A stretch of 64,000 nt of DNA from Chloroflexota bacterium (GCA_013112575.1 JABFGG010000004.1:124001-188000), one strand, 5' to 3'. Positions 1 to 8,828 are shown, counted from the stretch's first letter. The notes: a model not told the origin generated them from the sequence alone. Made by a program: numbers and translations.

Positions 1-1093
1 TGGCAGGCAAAGATGCAGGGTAAATGGTTTTGTTATAGAGGTAGTCGAGCACGTATTGATCGGCCATCTCGATAGGCAGCCAGCGTGTAATGGCTTCCAG
101 GCGGATGTGGTTGAGCAAGCCTTGTAAGCCTGCACCCACGCCCAGGTTGGGGATGGCGTTCAAGCGTAATTCACCGTCCAGAGCAGCGGCAACGGTGGTG
201 GAGGAAGCCCCCAGGTCGACTCCCAGGACCCCTTTCTTTGACTCACCATAGGCTTTGCTGAGAAAACGGATCACGCGCCCAAAGGCCACTGAGGTAGGCA
301 GCATGCGCCCGCCCGCCCAGAAATTCAGTTCGTCGACGCCTAATACCTTGCGCTCGTAAATACGCCGGGAAACTTCATATAGCTCGGCTTCGGCAGGGCC
401 TAATTGTTCTACTCCCAGCGAAGGGCGGATATTAGCAGCGGTGTGCACACTGGCAACCAGGGTATCTACGGTGCGCGTGACTTGCTCAACAATGCGTTGG
501 TTGCCCACGTACAGGACTTCGGGGCGGGCATCTTCCGGGAGCAGTTTCAAGGCTAAGGCTAAGGTATTTACTAAGCGCAGCACGGAACGGCCGGCGCCAT
601 TTTCCGTACCGCCGGCAATCACCACGAGATCGGGACGCTTGCGCAGGATGGCATCAATCTGTCCCTCGGCGCGGCGCTTATCATCTATGCTGATCTTTTC
701 TGAGATATCAGCATAGATGCTGCTGATCAACCGGTTAGCACTGCGTAGTGAAACGTGGTCCAGCAAGCCCATGGTGACAACCTGCAAGGGAGGCCCACCG
801 GAGAAGGTTGAAGCCGTGACATCCACGCCAAAGCCCTCTTCCGTAGTTGGTTGGATCAACTGCTCATCCACGCCTACCAGGCGGCGGCCAGTGACGCGCT
901 GCAACTCATCCATCGAATAGCGCACACCTTCACTGGTATCGTGCATGGGGGCAGTGGCCGTACTCAAGGCCGCGCCGGAAGCCAGGAAACGATATTTGCC
1001 TTCTACGGCATCAAAGAGGAAGGCCCGCGTGTTGACCGCACCAACATCGATGGCGAGCAATGAATTACTGACGCGGTCCGTCATCTCACTCAT
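1..1093 (-). CDS. MutL-family (glutamate mutase-associated) ATPase, 3' part missing
   Basis: Member of the GlmL/MutL family found with B12-dependent mutases; not the DNA mismatch-repair MutL. The frame stays open to the left edge, so only the first 364 residues are visible. They show the actin/Hsp70-like phosphate-binding segments expected of the family: AIDVGAVNT at residues 14-22 and GVDLGASSTT at 291-300, with a glycine-rich VIAGGTENGAGR at 158-169. Start ATG at 1093 lies 3 bases after the stop of the upstream gene, so it is the last visible gene of the 1.1-5.4 kb operon. In characterised systems the protein sits beside glutamate mutase MutS/MutE. No mutase gene is visible here, so the role is inferred as ATPase or chaperone-like and may be different. 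Confidence 0.85.
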   Translation of the reverse strand, partial: MSEMTDRVSNSLLAIDVGAVNTRAFLFDAVEGKYRFLASGAALSTATAPMHDTSEGVRYSMDELQRVTGRRLVGVDEQLIQPTTEEGFGVDVTASTFSGGPPLQVVTMGLLDHVSLRSANRLISSIYADISEKISIDDKRRAEGQIDAILRKRPDLVVIAGGTENGAGRSVLRLVNTLALALKLLPEDARPEVLYVGNQRIVEQVTRTVDTLVASVHTAANIRPSLGVEQLGPAEAELYEVSRRIYERKVLGVDELNFWAGGRMLPTSVAFGRVIRFLSKAYGESKKGVLGVDLGASSTTVAAALDGELRLNAIPNLGVGAGLQGLLNHIRLEAITRWLPIEMADQYVLDYLYNKTIYPASLPA

Positions 1094-1096
1094 AGT

Positions 1097-1813
1097 TTAG
1101 AGGCGCACCAATACAAAGCCGATCACATCCCATAAAAAGAACAAGCGCTCGATCAAGGCGGTCAGAGCGGCTGTGTACACACCGGCGAAGATGACACCGA
1201 AGGTAATGGCGATAAAACCATGGCCGATCCAGCCCACAATGCGTAAGGGCAGTGGGGTTTCCGGTTCCTGGTTGGCGCGGCCCAAGGCACTGAAATTAAA
1301 ATAGGCCAGGGTGGTGATGGTACCCAGCAGAATAATTGAGCCTTCAAAGAGCAATTGAAATCCGCCTACAAACCCGGAGGCACGGTCGGGATTAAACAAC
1401 TGGGTGGCGGCCCCGACCTGGGGAAAGATGGTGCCCTGGATAGCACCACCCACAGCTGTAGCGGCCCCGATACCCACAAGGAAAGCCGTGGCCGGGTTGC
1501 CAAAAGCGGTAGTGCGCGGCGAGAGCTTGAGCAGCAATAGCACCAGTAGAAGCAAGCGTAGCCCCAGATCCAGGAAAGTAATGGTCAAGCCCCCGCCCGT
1601 GCCCATTGAAATCAAGGGGTCGAATAGATAAGGCCGCAGGACACTGTGGAATACAACGCCGCCCGCGTATCCGGCGGAGATGCCGATAAAAATATGTACA
1701 CCCAGCCGAAAGGCGATGTTATCGCCGATCATGTAAGAGAATATGAGCAAGGTGAGCACAAAAGCCACAAGGGCGCCAACGATGTCGACGGGAGCGATAT
1801 CGGGGAAGATCAT
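1097..1813 (-). CDS. hypothetical polytopic membrane protein
   Basis: I do not recognise a family. The 238-residue product is strongly hydrophobic with about six predicted membrane segments (roughly residues 10-30, 37-58, 75-97, 108-128, 150-172 and 200-232), separated by short loops with few charges. It ends with a stop 3 bases before the MutL-like start, and its own start overlaps the end of the upstream gene by 4 bases (ATGA), so translation is probably coupled. A channel, transporter subunit or scaffold partner of the other membrane proteins in this operon is possible, but no motif decides it. Confidence 0.75.
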   Translation of the reverse strand: MIFPDIAPVDIVGALVAFVLTLLIFSYMIGDNIAFRLGVHIFIGISAGYAGGVVFHSVLRPYLFDPLISMGTGGGLTITFLDLGLRLLLLVLLLLKLSPRTTAFGNPATAFLVGIGAATAVGGAIQGTIFPQVGAATQLFNPDRASGFVGGFQLLFEGSIILLGTITTLAYFNFSALGRANQEPETPLPLRIVGWIGHGFIAITFGVIFAGVYTAALTALIERLFFLWDVIGFVLVRL

Positions 1814-3786
1814 CGTCTGGCTTCCTCTTCCAGGCCGCGGTTGCGTCGTAAGACGTGGCTAACCACGCTATATGCACTGCCAAACAGAATGATGAAGATG
1901 GTGATGGTCAGGCCAGCACCAAAAGTATCCCAATAATTGCGCGCCAGGCCATCACGCCCAGTGGAACGTTCGTAGAATGCGCCGCCCTGTAAGCCAGCAA
2001 CAAGTCCATTGACCTGCCGAGGAATGCGTTCGTAATAGGGACGGATAAGGGGTTCGGCCTGGGCACTGAGCACCATGTTGAGGTCTGTGCCAGACACCAT
2101 AGGGCCAGCCTGCTCGATCCAGGCGCGGGCGGTGTTGTTGTCATCGGTGATCACTACAACCATGCTGAAATCTGAAAGTAAAGAGATATCGGCCAGGTTG
2201 GGATGCTCCCACACATTGATGGACTCATCATCAAGTTCTGTGGTTCCGGAAATAGCCGAGCGCGGATCGCTGGCCAGTGCGGCCAAAGCCGTTGTCCCGC
2301 CCGCCAAGTAACCCAGATTGAGATATTCCTTCTCCTGGACGTAGGTATGTTCATCTATCTGGGTAAGGCGTAGAAAACGCTCGATCTGTAGCGGGCCGTT
2401 GGGGTCGGTGGAAATAAACGTAAGTTTTGCGCCCTTGATAATCAGGAAGTCAATCACAGCCCCGGCCGCGGCATCCATTTCCCCAGCCAGACCCGGCTGG
2501 TAATCGACGGCTACAAGTATGTTTTCTCCGGGCAGCAGATTGTAGACCAGGTCGTATGACATCTGGGCGGAAGGGGCAATGTTGGGCAGTGCTGTGTCGT
2601 TGGCGCGCCCTAAGACTGGCAAGGCTAAGGCAAACAACAAAAGACCTGTAATGATCCAGCGCAGGAAGCCCTGTCGCAGGGGAGCGATGGGATCATTTTT
2701 GACCTTGGGCCGGCTTTCGGTTTCGATCAAGCGGGCGAACAGGTTGGCCGTGCGCTCCTGGCGTTCGTCACTCTGTAACTGCACCGTGATCGATGGGGGT
2801 TTACCGAACTGGACGATTTCCGGCTCGGCAGGCAACACGCTGCGCAAACCAGCCAGGGGGCCGATGGTCAGTTTTTCTTCAGGCGTTTCGTCTACGAGAG
2901 CAGGGGTTTCGCCAGCCTGCGGGCGCATGGCTTGCAGCCAACTGGGTAGGTCAGCCTCCTCCAGATTGGGATCGTCAATGGCTTCTTCGCTTGGGGCAGG
3001 TTGTGCTTCTGCTGCTTTTTCCTCGCCCGACGGTTCTATCTCGGCAATTTGCGGAGTTTCACTTCGCAGGTCGTCCAGCCAGGGTGGTAATACTCCAGCT
3101 TGAGCGGGTTCACCGGGCAGGTCGGGAAATTCGGCATCGACCTCGGCAGCGGCCCGTTCCAGCCCTTCATCCACATCGCCGATCAGGGCGGGTGTGGGGC
3201 TTTCCAATTCACCAATGCCAGAACCTGTCTCTTCCTCCTGTTTATCGCGCAGGCCGGTAACCCATCCGGGGTCTTCTTCCGGTTCCTGGATAACCTGTCT
3301 TTTTTCTTGCTTTTCTTCCTCTTCGCGTTCACGGATGCGCTCAATGTAGTCCGCTCGGCCTTCACCGCCGCCCTCACTGGCAGGTGGGGCTTCCATTTGC
3401 TGGCGATCGCGAATCTGGTTCAGCCAATCAGGATCTCCCCCCTCACCATCGGGTTCCTGCTCGCCTTTGGCTTCTGTCTCGGCCTGGCGGATGTTGTCCA
3501 GCCACTCCGGTGCATCTTCGTCTTCTTCAGGTGGGGCATCCGGCTGGTCCTCAGCAACATTTGTGGGCGCAGTGTTTTTTATCCAATCGGGAATAGCTTC
3601 TTCCTGGGGCTCTGGTTCAGCCTGAGCTTCTTCCTCCTCATTGCCCTGCAGCCAGTGAGGCAGGCCACTTTGCAGCGTTTCTTTTGAAGAATCGTCTTGA
3701 GGTGTCGCGTCCTCACCATCGTCCCCGCTATTAAGGTTATTGAGCCAATCCGGCAGCTCTTCGTTTGGGTTGGGAGGGTTGCTCAT
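1810..3786 (-). CDS. acidic disordered membrane protein with repeated P-x-W-L motifs
   Basis: Unrecognised 658-residue protein. Residues 1 to about 370 are very acidic, rich in E, D, Q and P, and look disordered. Within them a short motif of the form P-x-W-(L/I/V)-x-x-(L/I)-R or a near relative recurs at least eight times: LPDWL near 11, LPHWL near 42, IPDWI near 66, APEWL near 93, DPDWL near 117, DPGWV near 173, LPPWL near 234 and LPSWL near 282. A membrane segment follows near 378-398, then a folded domain of about 200 residues, then a second membrane segment near 625-648 with a basic tail. The order suggests a long cytosolic tail offering many copies of a docking peptide. Overlaps the downstream gene by 4 bases; 9 bases separate it from the upstream one. 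Confidence 0.8.
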   Translation of the reverse strand: MSNPPNPNEELPDWLNNLNSGDDGEDATPQDDSSKETLQSGLPHWLQGNEEEEAQAEPEPQEEAIPDWIKNTAPTNVAEDQPDAPPEEDEDAPEWLDNIRQAETEAKGEQEPDGEGGDPDWLNQIRDRQQMEAPPASEGGGEGRADYIERIREREEEEKQEKRQVIQEPEEDPGWVTGLRDKQEEETGSGIGELESPTPALIGDVDEGLERAAAEVDAEFPDLPGEPAQAGVLPPWLDDLRSETPQIAEIEPSGEEKAAEAQPAPSEEAIDDPNLEEADLPSWLQAMRPQAGETPALVDETPEEKLTIGPLAGLRSVLPAEPEIVQFGKPPSITVQLQSDERQERTANLFARLIETESRPKVKNDPIAPLRQGFLRWIITGLLLFALALPVLGRANDTALPNIAPSAQMSYDLVYNLLPGENILVAVDYQPGLAGEMDAAAGAVIDFLIIKGAKLTFISTDPNGPLQIERFLRLTQIDEHTYVQEKEYLNLGYLAGGTTALAALASDPRSAISGTTELDDESINVWEHPNLADISLLSDFSMVVVITDDNNTARAWIEQAGPMVSGTDLNMVLSAQAEPLIRPYYERIPRQVNGLVAGLQGGAFYERSTGRDGLARNYWDTFGAGLTITIFIILFGSAYSVVSHVLRRNRGLEEEARR

Positions 3787-3795
3787 GATCGCTGG

Positions 3796-4431
3796 CTAGC
3801 CACCAAAGGGACGGTCTGCACCGATAAGAATTCGTAAACCCGTTGCCACCGTACCAAGGCCGACACCAATGAGAATGCCGCGTGCGCCAGAGACAGCCAG
3901 CACCTCAGTGAGCAAGGGTTTGATGAGGTTGCCGATAATAGGGACTGGGACTTGCAAGCCAAAAATAGGACCGCTACCCAACAAGGTGAACCATACACTG
4001 ATCACAAAAAGAGCCGAGAATGCAGTCAGGCGGCGCTGCAATAAGCGCACGATGGCGTAAGCCAGGCTGAAAGTCAACATCGCCATGATGCTGGTTTCGA
4101 TGGGAATCTGCACGTAGTTAAAGAAAAATTGGGATACTTCTCCGGTAGGGCCCTGTATCAAAGTAATAACCAGGGAGATAACCAGGAAAAGAATCAGCGC
4201 GCCGCTATTGATGCTGTTAATGCGCCCCTCCTGCATCTTATCTATATGCACACTGACGAGATTGATAATGCCCATCCACAAGGCCACCGCGGCCAGGAAG
4301 ATACCCGCTGTCAAGAAGCTGGTACGCAGTGAAGGAATCGGATCAATGGGCAGGAAATAACCCAACAAAACCACAGCCCCTGTAAGTATGGCGACGATAG
4401 TAGCAAAGGAACCGCGCAGATTAAGTCTCAC
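3796..4431 (-). CDS. hypothetical membrane protein
   Basis: 211 residues with four to five membrane segments (about 10-30, 35-58, 75-97, 110-130 and 145-170) and a glycine-rich C-terminal hydrophobic stretch (residues 180-205) ending in a short charged tail. No known motif is visible. Its start overlaps the preceding gene's stop by 4 bases, placing it firmly in the same operon as the MutL-like gene. Function unknown. Confidence 0.72.
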   Translation of the reverse strand: MRLNLRGSFATIVAILTGAVVLLGYFLPIDPIPSLRTSFLTAGIFLAAVALWMGIINLVSVHIDKMQEGRINSINSGALILFLVISLVITLIQGPTGEVSQFFFNYVQIPIETSIMAMLTFSLAYAIVRLLQRRLTAFSALFVISVWFTLLGSGPIFGLQVPVPIIGNLIKPLLTEVLAVSGARGILIGVGLGTVATGLRILIGADRPFGG

Positions 4432-5174
4432 GAGGTTAATCCAAGGAAAAATCCAACGACAGCGCTGCCTAAGATGACCAGAATAATGATCCAGCGCAGG
4501 ATATCCTGGGCGTGTAAGCTAGCCGTGTGGATATCTCCTGCTTCCAGATAGGCACCTGCCGCGTAGAGTTCTTCACCGATCAGGGGTTCGCCTGCGCTGG
4601 CGTAAAACACGGCCTGGGCAGTCAGGTCTTCCGAGCCAGCCAGTGTGAGGCCGTTGCTGCGATCCGCGGCTGTAGTGATCAAACCGACTTCTTCACCAAA
4701 GCTGCCCGCCAGGATCGAAGTCGAGATGGCTTCATCATCGATCATAGGAACCACACCGACAGTGAAAGAGAAGGGGGTCAGGCCGGGAATACGCGCCTGA
4801 CCGGGGTCGTAGATTTCGCTGCGGCGGATGCCCTGATAGGCGGCGCGCAGGGTATCTTGAGCCAGCAAGGCAGTCACTCCATTGCCGCTGGTGGCGATGG
4901 GGGGCTGGTCACTATCAGAGGCCACGCGCACCACACGCTGCAACATGTGCAGGCCGATCAAGGCTGAGGCGGCCTGTAATTCAACCAGGTTGCCATGGCC
5001 CAGTGAGACGTGCAGCCGCGAGCCATCCTCCACGGCGAGGGCAATGGCATTTTGCAAACGAGTGAAGGCGTCGATCTGGCGGAGGTGCTGCACATCCTGG
5101 CTGCGTACAAAGACCCATAAGGCACCCATAAGCACCAGAAAAAAAACCACGAAGGTCAGGCCAAGGAAATTCAC
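4428..5174 (-). CDS. hypothetical protein anchored by N- and C-terminal membrane segments
   Basis: 248 residues. One membrane segment lies at residues 4-24 and another at about 226-246; the roughly 200 residues between look like a soluble alpha/beta domain rich in A, G, S and T. It contains a hydrophobic GLHMLQRVVRVASDSD stretch and small-residue loops, but no catalytic signature I can name. Both ends anchored means the middle domain lies on one face of the membrane. It overlaps both neighbours by 4 bases, consistent with one translationally coupled operon with the P-x-W-L protein and the MutL-like ATPase. Confidence 0.72.
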   Translation of the reverse strand: MNFLGLTFVVFFLVLMGALWVFVRSQDVQHLRQIDAFTRLQNAIALAVEDGSRLHVSLGHGNLVELQAASALIGLHMLQRVVRVASDSDQPPIATSGNGVTALLAQDTLRAAYQGIRRSEIYDPGQARIPGLTPFSFTVGVVPMIDDEAISTSILAGSFGEEVGLITTAADRSNGLTLAGSEDLTAQAVFYASAGEPLIGEELYAAGAYLEAGDIHTASLHAQDILRWIIILVILGSAVVGFFLGLTS

Positions 5175-5425
5175 GCCTGTTCCTCTCGCAAGATTTTCAC
5201 AAAGCCGCTGCTGTAGGTGTCATTTTCCAGTAAGTTGGCCAGGGCATTCATTTGTTCATTGGGCAGCAGGCCGTTCAGCGCGGGTTGGCCGAGGTACACT
5301 AATTGCGCACCAAGTAGTTTTAGCGGCCCGGCGCTTTCAAGTAAGGCAGCCGCGAAGCTCCCCAAACCCCAATCCTGCAAGTGGTTGGCCCAAGCGGCCC
5401 AGATAGTGTGATCGTTTCTTTCCAT
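5171..5425 (-). CDS. small soluble hypothetical protein, first gene of the MutL-linked operon
   Basis: 84 residues if ATG at 5425 is used; this start gives a compact helical protein (MERNDHTIWAAW...). The same frame is open up to 5590, but that extension has odd composition and would reach close to the divergent gene at 5617. No membrane segment and no motif I recognise. The tryptophan-rich N-terminus (TIWAAWANHLQDW) is reminiscent of the amphipathic tryptophan helices of PAS-like or docking peptides, which is only a guess. Its stop overlaps the next gene's start by 4 bases. Confidence 0.6.
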   Translation of the reverse strand: MERNDHTIWAAWANHLQDWGLGSFAAALLESAGPLKLLGAQLVYLGQPALNGLLPNEQMNALANLLENDTYSSGFVKILREEQA

Positions 5426-5616
5426 AGTTAAAGGTATACGCATCCAAAATACAGCCTCACTTAAAAGGAAAGCAGCACTTTGGAAGAGGATTAAGGCATT
5501 GTATATGTGCCTCGCGCGGCGGGCAAGCGCTTTTCCACTTCTATTCTCATGCGCGTGATTCCCGGTCGCGCAAGCTGTCGAATCGGGCAAGTGCTGATAA
5601 GATTGGGCGGATTAAT

Positions 5617-6516
5617 ATGGCCGACACTCTGATCTTTCATCCTCCCCGGCGACTGGGCTATATCTTTCACATTGCTGCCAGCGCCATCATCTTACTGGCG
5701 GTGGCTCTGCTGTTCGACCAGGCAACACGAGCCGAGTTGGGTTTGCTCTTCCTGCTCTATCTTTTGGCGGCCCTGTTCCTGGCAGTGTTATTGCCGGTGC
5801 TGCTCTATCGCCTGTGGGCCATGCACAATGCCGCTTACATCCTGCAGCGCGATGGCGTGCGCCTGCAATGGGGCATGCGTGTTGAAGATATCCCCATGAA
5901 CGAAGTCGAGTACGTGCGCCCTGTTGAGGACCTGGTCACACCCCTCGACCTGCCGCGGGTGCGTTGGCCGGGCACCGTTTTAGGGGAGGTGCAGCACCCT
6001 GATATGGCTGCTGCCGAATACATGGCTTCCCAACCTGGGGGGCTGGTGCTGGTGGGCACGCAACGCCGAACTTTTATCGTCTCGCCCGCCGATCGCGACA
6101 CCTTTGTGCGCACTTTCAATCACCAGATTGAACTGGGCAGCTTGACGCCAGTGGCGGGGCGATCAGTCTATCCCAGCTTTTTGCTGGCCGAAGTATGGGC
6201 CTCCTTACCTGCGCGCATCTTATTGATCGTCGGCTCGGTGCTCAGCCTAGCCTTGTTGGTATGGGTGGCGCTGGCCGTGCCCAACCGCGAAACGGTTTCC
6301 CTCGGCTTTTCCGCTTCGGGCGCGCCACGCGACCCTGTAGCCTCGGCCCAACTCTTTTTATTGCCAGTGGTAAACCTCTTTTTCTTTTCAGCCAATTTTG
6401 TGCTGTCCATGTTCTTTTATCGCCGTTCCCAACAGCATCCCGTTCCCTACATCCTGTGGGGCAGCAGCGCGCTGACCGCCGCTATGTTCCTGGGCGCGGT
6501 ATTGCTTATCCTCTAA
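5617..6516 (+). CDS. PH-like domain membrane protein
   Basis: 299 residues with four membrane segments: two at about 17-68 and two at about 198-222 and 246-298. The central part (about 75-175) looks like the bacterial PH-type beta domain found between membrane helices: a conserved YILQRDGVRLQWG start, then alternating hydrophobic strands ending in RTFIVSPADRDTFV. Such proteins are generally of unknown function and may bind lipid or peptide at the membrane face. Divergent from the 5.4-kb operon and followed by the DnaA-box-like cluster. Confidence 0.6.
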   Translation: MADTLIFHPPRRLGYIFHIAASAIILLAVALLFDQATRAELGLLFLLYLLAALFLAVLLPVLLYRLWAMHNAAYILQRDGVRLQWGMRVEDIPMNEVEYVRPVEDLVTPLDLPRVRWPGTVLGEVQHPDMAAAEYMASQPGGLVLVGTQRRTFIVSPADRDTFVRTFNHQIELGSLTPVAGRSVYPSFLLAEVWASLPARILLIVGSVLSLALLVWVALAVPNRETVSLGFSASGAPRDPVASAQLFLLPVVNLFFFSANFVLSMFFYRRSQQHPVPYILWGSSALTAAMFLGAVLLIL

Positions 6517-6525
6517 ATACCTGGT

Positions 6526-6589
6526 TTATCCCCATTGAACCCTACACTATCCACAGAAAACCCACACTTATCCACAATACTTTTCCACA
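6526..6589 (+). promoter_or_regulatory. cluster of DnaA-box-like 9-mers
   Basis: Between the PH-like gene and the DUF92 gene four sites on one strand match or nearly match the consensus TTATCCACA: TTATCCCCA at 6526-6534, CTATCCACA at 6547-6555, TTATCCACA (perfect) at 6568-6576 and TTTTCCACA at 6581-6589. The spacing is roughly helical (21, 21 and 13 bp). No comparable cluster is seen elsewhere in the window, including upstream of dnaA. It may be a DnaA-regulated promoter, a DnaA titration site or part of a replication origin. Confidence 0.6.
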
Positions 6590-6599
6590 GAATGTTGAT

Positions 6600-7385
6600 A
6601 TGGACCTAATTCAACTTGTACTGGGACTGGCGCTGGGCGCGGCTGTGGCGCTGTTGGCCTGGGGGGCGCGTGCCTTGAGCACTAGCGGAGCCTGGGCCGC
6701 GGCCCTCACCGGCGGCCTGATCTTTGGTTTAGGCAGTTGGCCCTGGGCCATCCTGCTGCTGGCTTTCTTCATCTCTTCCAGCGGGCTGTCGCGCCTGTTC
6801 AAGCGCCGCAAAGCGGATGTGCACGAGAAATTTGAAAAGGGCTCACAGCGCGATTGGGGTCAGGTACTGGCCAATGGAGGCATCGGCACCGTATTAGTCG
6901 TTGTCCAGGCTCTGATGCCGGAAGCCCAATGGCCCTGGCTAGCTTATGCCGGGTCCCTGGCAGCGGTCAACGCCGATACCTGGGCCACGGAGTTGGGCGT
7001 GCTGGCCAAGAACTCCCCGCGGCTGATCACCACCTGGGAAAAAGTCACGCGCGGCACCTCCGGCGGTGTGACGTTCTTTGGCACATTGGCTTCGCTGGCA
7101 GGGGCGGCGCTGATCGCCTTTTTGGCCGCTATCTTGCTGGACACTACTCCTTTCATTACAACCGTCATAACCGTCTCTCTGGCCGGGCTGGCAGGCAGTT
7201 TGTTTGATTCCCTGCTGGGTGCCACAGTACAGGTGATGTACTATCACCCCGAAAGTGGTGACGTCACCGAAAAACGTTTGCCCAGCGCGACTGTGGCGCG
7301 GGGTTGGGCCTGGATGAGCAATGATTGGGTCAACTTGCTGGCATCCCTTTTGGGAGCGGGCGTGGCCACATTATGGTTTTTTTGA
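6600..7385 (+). CDS. DUF92 family membrane protein
   Basis: 261 residues starting at ATG 6600, just after the DnaA-box-like cluster; a longer frame upstream would overlap the preceding gene and is unlikely. Six or so membrane segments and the conserved family blocks are visible: an N-terminal LSTSGAWAA segment, KADVHEKFEKGSQRD after the third helix, a loop NADTWATELGVL, and GTSGGVTFFGT. Family members (TIGR00297) are integral membrane proteins of uncertain function; plant relatives act in phytyl-phosphate metabolism. The D-T-W-A-T-E-L signature is the strongest support. Confidence 0.88.
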   Translation: MDLIQLVLGLALGAAVALLAWGARALSTSGAWAAALTGGLIFGLGSWPWAILLLAFFISSSGLSRLFKRRKADVHEKFEKGSQRDWGQVLANGGIGTVLVVVQALMPEAQWPWLAYAGSLAAVNADTWATELGVLAKNSPRLITTWEKVTRGTSGGVTFFGTLASLAGAALIAFLAAILLDTTPFITTVITVSLAGLAGSLFDSLLGATVQVMYYHPESGDVTEKRLPSATVARGWAWMSNDWVNLLASLLGAGVATLWFF

Positions 7386-7446
7386 AAACCTGAAGTCGAT
7401 GAGACTGGTGCACACAATCCTGAAAATGATGTTTTAATCTGGCCCT

Positions 7447-8628
7447 ATGCCCGAATTCCTTGTCCCCATGTCCTCCCCTGATATCACAGATGCCGAGCGG
7501 CAGGCCGTGGCCCAAGTGCTGGATACGCCCTTCCTCAGCATGGGGCCGCGCGTGCAGGCCTTTGAGCAGGCGGTAGCCGATTACGTGGGCGCCAAACATG
7601 CCATCAGCGTAAACTCTGGTACGGCGGGTTTACACTTGTGTGTGTGCGCTGCCGGTATCGAAGCAGGGGACATCGTCATCACCACGCCCTTCTCCTTTGT
7701 GGCTTCCAGCAATGTGATCCTCTTCGAGAATGCCATCCCCGTGCTGGTGGACGTCGATCCCCACACGGGCAATATGGATGTAGAGCTGGTCACCCAGGCC
7801 GTGACTGACCTGGCCGCCGGGGGCGCAGCCGCCCAAAAATGGCTGCCGCGCAAGGGCGGTGGAGGCAGCAAACCGGTCAAAGCGATCCTGCCCATCGACG
7901 TCTTCGGGCAGCCCTACGACGCCGAACCCATCATCCAACTAGCACACCAACACGACCTAAAGGTCATCGAAGATGCCTGCGAAGCCATTGGGGCGCGTTA
8001 CAAAGAGAGTGTAGCCGGGAAATTGGGCGATTACGGCGTCTTTGCTTTTTACCCCAACAAGCAAATGACCACCGGTGAGGGTGGCGTGATCGTCACGGAT
8101 GATGACGAAGCTGCCAGCTTGATGCGCGCCTTGCGCAACCAGGGCCGCGCCCCCGGCGACACCTGGCTGCAGCACACTTACCTGGGCTACAACTATCGCA
8201 TGGACGAGATGAGCTCGGCGCTGGGCGCCGTGCAGCTTGGTCGCCTGGATGAGTTGCTGGACAAACGTGAACGCGTGGCCGGCTGGTATGCTGAACGCCT
8301 GGCCGAGATCCCGCTGGTGGAAACGCCCCAGGTGCAGGCCCACACCACACGCATGAGCTGGTTCGTGTACGTCATCCGACTTGCCGTGGAAGTGGATCGT
8401 GACACACTGATCGAAAAGCTGGCCGCCAAAGGTATCCCTTCCCGCCCCTATTTTGCGCCCATCCACCTGCAGCCCTTCATGGTGGAGCGCTTTGGCCACC
8501 GGTTGGGCGACTTCCCCGTCACCGAAGACCTGGGCCGCCGCAGCCTGGCGCTGCCTTTCTCGGGGGTGATGAGCGAAGAACAGGTTGAGTTGGTGTGCAG
8601 CACACTGCGAGACGTGCTGGCCGAGTAG
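7447..8628 (+). CDS. DegT/DnrJ/EryC1/StrS family aminotransferase
   Basis: 393 residues, the usual length for PLP-dependent sugar aminotransferases that add an amino group to nucleotide-linked keto-sugars. Visible landmarks are the N-terminal PDITDAERQAV and PFLSMGPRVQAFE segments, SVNSGTAGLHLC near residue 60, the cofactor-binding DACEAIGARYK near 180, and the presumed PLP lysine in FYPNKQMTTGEGG near 205. The C-terminal dimer region (PSRPYFAPIHLQPF) is present. Likely role: amino-sugar synthesis for polysaccharide or glycan decoration, cytosolic. It stands alone, directly upstream of tRNA-Pro. Confidence 0.93.
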   Translation: MPEFLVPMSSPDITDAERQAVAQVLDTPFLSMGPRVQAFEQAVADYVGAKHAISVNSGTAGLHLCVCAAGIEAGDIVITTPFSFVASSNVILFENAIPVLVDVDPHTGNMDVELVTQAVTDLAAGGAAAQKWLPRKGGGGSKPVKAILPIDVFGQPYDAEPIIQLAHQHDLKVIEDACEAIGARYKESVAGKLGDYGVFAFYPNKQMTTGEGGVIVTDDDEAASLMRALRNQGRAPGDTWLQHTYLGYNYRMDEMSSALGAVQLGRLDELLDKRERVAGWYAERLAEIPLVETPQVQAHTTRMSWFVYVIRLAVEVDRDTLIEKLAAKGIPSRPYFAPIHLQPFMVERFGHRLGDFPVTEDLGRRSLALPFSGVMSEEQVELVCSTLRDVLAE

Positions 8629-8643
8629 TTCATATCCCCCTGC

Positions 8644-8673
8644 TTGTCGAAACCCCCTTTGCCGCGATATAAT
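8644..8673 (+). promoter_or_regulatory. promoter of tRNA-Pro
   Basis: A -35-like TTGTCG at 8644-8649 and a perfect -10 TATAAT at 8668-8673 with an 18-base spacer lie 34 bases before the tRNA-Pro gene. Confidence 0.65.
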
Positions 8674-8707
8674 GCTTGGCGCGATAAAATCCCATCGCGA
8701 TAACATT

Positions 8708-8789
<82 letters not shown>

Positions 8790-8828
8790 AAGGCTCTAAT
8801 TACGGTAATTTGCCGCACTTAGAGCCTT
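8790..8828 (+). terminator. hairpin immediately after the att core
   Basis: AAGGCTCTAA (8790-8799) pairs perfectly with TTAGAGCCTT (8819-8828), beginning exactly where the att repeat ends. There is no long T run. It may end tRNA-Pro transcription in the integrated state, replacing the original terminator now at 14997-15044. Confidence 0.5.

Noticed and set aside
1..1093. DNA mismatch repair MutL
   Set aside because: The protein has actin-like phosphate loops and no GHKL ATPase motifs; only the name is shared.
2579..3103. 174-codon plus-strand frame
   Set aside because: Shadow of the acidic P-x-W-L protein, produced by its biased codon content.
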